A stretch of DNA of 64,000 nucleotides, taken from the NCBI RefSeq assembly GCF_003955715.1, contig NZ_CP034463.1, forward strand, positions 2,356,001 to 2,420,000, read 5' to 3'. The notes beneath the pieces are model-generated. The model saw only the letters and a list, made by a program, of their open reading frames with translations, searched no databases and was not told the DNA's origin. Origin of the DNA: Streptomyces aquilus (GTDB lineage: Bacteria; Actinomycetota; Actinomycetes; Streptomycetales; Streptomycetaceae). The position numbers and the translations under genes are program-made. Shown here piece after piece: positions 61,671 through 64,000 of this stretch. The number at the start of each line of letters is the position of its first letter. Within the stretch, counting starts at the first letter, position 1.

Positions 61671-63793
61671 GCACGGAGCCGGGGCCCACGGAGGAGACCG
61701 AGCCGGAGGAGGCGCCGACCGGGGAGGACACCGCGACGGCGACCGGAGAGCAGGCCGGTGCCGTGGAGAGCGAGGCCACGACCGGCGGCGAGGGCGACGC
61801 CGCTGCCCGGTTGTCGGAGGCCGAGGCCGAGCTGGCGGCGCAGAAGGTCGAGCGGGAGCGGATCGCGCGGCGGAAGGCCGAGAAGCAGGGGCCCGTCGAG
61901 AGCGGGGCGAAGCTCAGCGGCAAGGCCGCCGATCTGCTCGCGGCGGTGCGGGCGGTGGAGAGCGGGGCCAAGCCGGTGGCGGCGGTCTTCAGCGAACCCC
62001 CGGCACCGCGCCGGCCCGCGCCGGAACCGGTACAGCGCCCCCAGCCCGTCGCCGCCGACGTCCCCGCGGCGCCCGCCGCCGAGACCGTCGAGTCCGTGCG
62101 TGGCGTCCTGGCCGAGGGCGGCGCCCCCGAAGCGCTCGTCCCGCAGGTCGCCGCCGCGCTCGGGGAGGGCGCGGCCGAGCAGCTGCGCGCCGATCCCTGG
62201 CAGTTGCTGCGCGTCACCGGCGTACGTCCGGAGCAGGCCGACGGGTTCGCGCGGGCGTTGCTGGGCGCGGAGTGCGGCCCGGACGACGAACGCCGGGGCC
62301 GTGCCGTGACCGTCTGGCTGCTGGAGCAGGCCGCGCTGGCCGGGCACACCGCCCTCGAACTGCCCACACTCGTCGCCGCGCTGGGCAAGCAGGGCGTGCC
62401 GGACGCCGACGCGGCCGTGCAGAACACCCTCGCGGAGGCCGAGGCCCTGGTCTTCCAGGACGCCCTCGACCCGCGGGCCCCGGAGCCCGCGGACGAGGAC
62501 GAGGAGCGCCCGGTCCGCGTCCTGGTCGGTCTGGAGCGGTACGCGCTGGCCGAGGAGAGCCTCGCCGACGGACTGGCCCGGCTGATCAACTCGGCGCCGA
62601 AGCAGGACGGATCGGCCGAGGACTGGGAGCGCGCCGCGGGCGCCGCGCAGGCGTCGGCCGGCGAGCTGATCCGCGCGGTCGCGGGCCACGGCCTGGTCCT
62701 GCACACCGGCGGGGAGGCGTCCCTGGCGGAACCGGCGGCGCTGCTCCAGGCCGCCCGGGAACTCGGCCTGCGCGCCTGGGCGGCGGCCCACGGCCCGCTC
62801 GGACGCGACCGCTTCGCCGCGCTGCTCCCCGAGGCGACCACCGTGACGACGGTCAGCGGTCTCCTGTCCGGCGCCGCGGGTCCGGGCCGGGACGCCGACG
62901 GCGCCCTCGACCTGGACCTCCTTGTCGTGCTCGACGCCCCGCAGCTGGACGTGGAGACGGCGGCGCTGCTCACGGAGTCGTTGCCGGACGGGGCGCGGCT
63001 GCTGCTGGCCGGAGACCCGGCGGTGCTGTGGTCGGCGGGCCCGGGGCGGGTGTTCGCCGATCTGCTGGCCGCGCGGGTCTGCCCCCAGGTCGCCTCCCGG
63101 CGCCCCGACCCCGGTCCGCTCGGTGAGCTGGTCTCCGGTATCGGCATCGGCGAGCTGAACCAGGTCGAGGCCCCCGGCAAGGAGGTCGTGATCGTGCCGG
63201 TGCGGGACGCGGGCGAGGCCGTGCACCGGACCGTGCAGCTCGTCGCCGACTCGGTGCCCCGGGCGATCGGCGTCCCGCCCGAGGACACCCAGGTCATCAC
63301 CCCGGGCCACGGCGGAGCGGCGGGCACCCGTGCCCTCAACGCCGCCCTCAAGGAGCGCCTCAACCCGGGCCCGGGCCGCTTCGGCGGCTTCGACCCCGGC
63401 GACCGGGTCGCCTACTCCCCCACCCCGGGCCGCACCCTGCCGGGTCAGGTGGTGAAGGCCGACGCGGAGGGCCTGCACCTGACCTGCTCGGGCGAGGCCG
63501 TGGTCGTCCCGAAGGACCGCGTGGACCAGTCCGTCCGCCACGGCTGGGCCCTGACCGCCCACCAGGCGGTCGGCGGCCGCTGGCCGGCGGTCGTGGTGGT
63601 TCTCCCGGGCGACGCCACCCAGTCCCTGACCCGCCCATGGGTCTACACGGCCTTCGGCAGGGCCGCACGCCACCTGTCGGTGGTGCACGGCGCGGACCAG
63701 GCCCTGCCGAGGGCAGTGACAGAGATCGGCCCGAAGCCCCGCACAACCCGTCTGCCGGTACTTCTCAGCCCACAGCTGGGTCAACCCACCTAG
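61667..63793 (+). CDS. RecD2-like helix-hairpin-helix protein with degenerate helicase motifs
   Basis: GTG 61667 gives 708 residues. Residues 1-45 are acidic and disordered, 49-75 form a coiled coil, and about 140-330 match the HhH-type N-terminal region of RecD2 (LRADPWQLLRVTGVRPEQAD). The SF1 helicase core (about 335-700) keeps its order but has lost key residues. The Walker A place reads VLHTGGEASLAEP instead of GxxGxGKT, and the Walker B place reads LLVVLDAPQLD instead of DEAQM-like. It keeps LLAGDPAVLWSAGPGRVFADL, VITPGHGGAAGTRALNAAL and the ALTAHQAVGGRWPAVVVVL motif. It is probably unable to hydrolyse ATP and may act in DNA binding or regulation. It is translationally coupled to the aldo/keto reductase gene. 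Confidence 0.85.
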   Translation: MSTEPGPTEETEPEEAPTGEDTATATGEQAGAVESEATTGGEGDAAARLSEAEAELAAQKVERERIARRKAEKQGPVESGAKLSGKAADLLAAVRAVESGAKPVAAVFSEPPAPRRPAPEPVQRPQPVAADVPAAPAAETVESVRGVLAEGGAPEALVPQVAAALGEGAAEQLRADPWQLLRVTGVRPEQADGFARALLGAECGPDDERRGRAVTVWLLEQAALAGHTALELPTLVAALGKQGVPDADAAVQNTLAEAEALVFQDALDPRAPEPADEDEERPVRVLVGLERYALAEESLADGLARLINSAPKQDGSAEDWERAAGAAQASAGELIRAVAGHGLVLHTGGEASLAEPAALLQAARELGLRAWAAAHGPLGRDRFAALLPEATTVTTVSGLLSGAAGPGRDADGALDLDLLVVLDAPQLDVETAALLTESLPDGARLLLAGDPAVLWSAGPGRVFADLLAARVCPQVASRRPDPGPLGELVSGIGIGELNQVEAPGKEVVIVPVRDAGEAVHRTVQLVADSVPRAIGVPPEDTQVITPGHGGAAGTRALNAALKERLNPGPGRFGGFDPGDRVAYSPTPGRTLPGQVVKADAEGLHLTCSGEAVVVPKDRVDQSVRHGWALTAHQAVGGRWPAVVVVLPGDATQSLTRPWVYTAFGRAARHLSVVHGADQALPRAVTEIGPKPRTTRLPVLLSPQLGQPT

Positions 63794-63824
63794 GGGCGCG
63801 GGGAACTGCGCGACCAGCCACAAC
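63791..63824 (+). repeat. Streptomyces extragenic repeat (GGGGCGCGGGGAACTGCGCG type)
   Basis: The sequence TAGGGGCGCGGGGAACTG followed by CGCGACCAGCCACAAC lies just after the RecD2-like gene stop. The same wording occurs in many intergenic places of Streptomyces chromosomes, to my memory. It can form a small GCGC/GCGC stem. Its function is not settled. Confidence 0.6.
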
Positions 63825-63876
63825 GAAGCCGCGGCCGCGCACGCACCGAACCCTCACGGCGAAACCGCGCAAAAAC

Positions 63877-63916
63877 CGGCGGCGGTCACGGAGACGAACC
63901 TCCATGACCGCCGCCG
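63877..63916 (-). terminator. Terminator of the gene at the right edge
   Basis: A 12-bp stem, CGGCGGCGGTCA (63877-63888) with TGACCGCCGCCG (63905-63916), is followed on the minus strand by GTTTTTGCG, a good U-run. It ends the minus-strand gene whose stop is at 63930. Confidence 0.85.
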
Positions 63917-63929
63917 CTCAAGCCCAGCG

Positions 63930-64000
63930 CTAGCGTTCCGCGTCCAGCGGTTCCAGATCCTCGTCCTCGTCCAGATCCGCATCGAGCTCATCGAGCTCGT
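63930..64000 (-). CDS. C-terminus of an acidic protein (partial)
   Basis: The minus-strand frame ends at TAG (63930-63932) and reads, at the C-terminus, ELDELDADLDEDEDLEPLDAE-type acidic residues ending in ER. Only 22 full codons lie in the window. It cannot be named. The rest is to the right of the window. Confidence 0.6.
   Translation of the reverse strand, partial: ELDELDADLDEDEDLEPLDAER

Noticed and set aside
1..64000. Prophage, insertion sequence, CRISPR or biosynthetic gene cluster
   Set aside because: No integrase, transposase, repeat-spacer array, PKS/NRPS or terpene gene was seen; nearly all genes look like core chromosome.

Overview
The window is chromosomal DNA from a Streptomyces or a very close relative. 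GC content and third-codon-position GC are very high, GTG starts are common, and gene neighbours form typical actinobacterial sets: the Pup-proteasome system, the gylR glycerol regulon, mycothiol ligase MshC, and a cobalamin-dependent MetH. I see no tRNA, rRNA, CRISPR array, insertion sequence or prophage. Gene order and codon use look like ordinary core chromosome. One endonuclease VII gene inside the proteasome operon is the clearest possible late arrival.

Positions 1-12.6 kb hold the Pup-proteasome region. On the minus strand an MFS transporter gene is followed 9 nt later by pafA (Pup ligase). Two FKBP-type prolyl isomerases come next, one a lipoprotein with two domains and one a small cytosolic protein, and then pafB, which is cut by the window edge. 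A LacI-type regulator is divergent from the MFS gene and a near-perfect inverted repeat lies between them. Further along is arc - dop - pup - endonuclease VII - prcB - prcA, all minus strand.

Positions 12.6-23.3 kb hold a 3Fe-4S ferredoxin, a secreted protein of unknown function, TrmI, an M50 protease with CBS domains, a RecB-like nuclease with Fe-S cysteines, an orphan NarL-type response regulator, two tandem family 5 solute-binding lipoproteins without permeases, and a HAD hydrolase. Positions 23.4-32.6 kb hold metH, gylR and the glycerol operon (glpF-glpK-glpD), with matching operator sequences before gylR and before glpF.

Positions 32.9-48.1 kb form a methylthio-sulfur salvage island. 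It contains mtnK with a ribose-type ABC importer (minus strand), mtnD-mtnC-mtnB (plus), mtnA (minus), and a plus-strand operon of a BMP-type nucleoside ABC importer, a nucleoside phosphorylase and an MTA/SAH-deaminase-like amidohydrolase. Each of the three promoter regions facing a transport or dioxygenase operon carries a short cysteine-containing leader ORF. Two of these share a D-x2-R-x5-C-R ending. This points to a co-regulated regulon controlled by translation of a leader peptide, probably sensing cysteine or sulfur supply. It is the strongest candidate for an under-described system here.

Positions 48.1-64 kb hold a FadR-type GntR regulator with a palindromic operator, a PAC2-family protein, a Tat-exported beta-propeller protein, a subtilisin without a recognisable signal peptide followed by a glutamine-rich prion-like protein (the two share a C-terminal motif), the mshC cluster, CorA, a ferritin-like protein, an F420-type LLM oxidoreductase, an aldo/keto reductase coupled to a RecD2-like protein whose ATPase motifs are degenerate, and the C-terminus of an acidic protein at the right edge.
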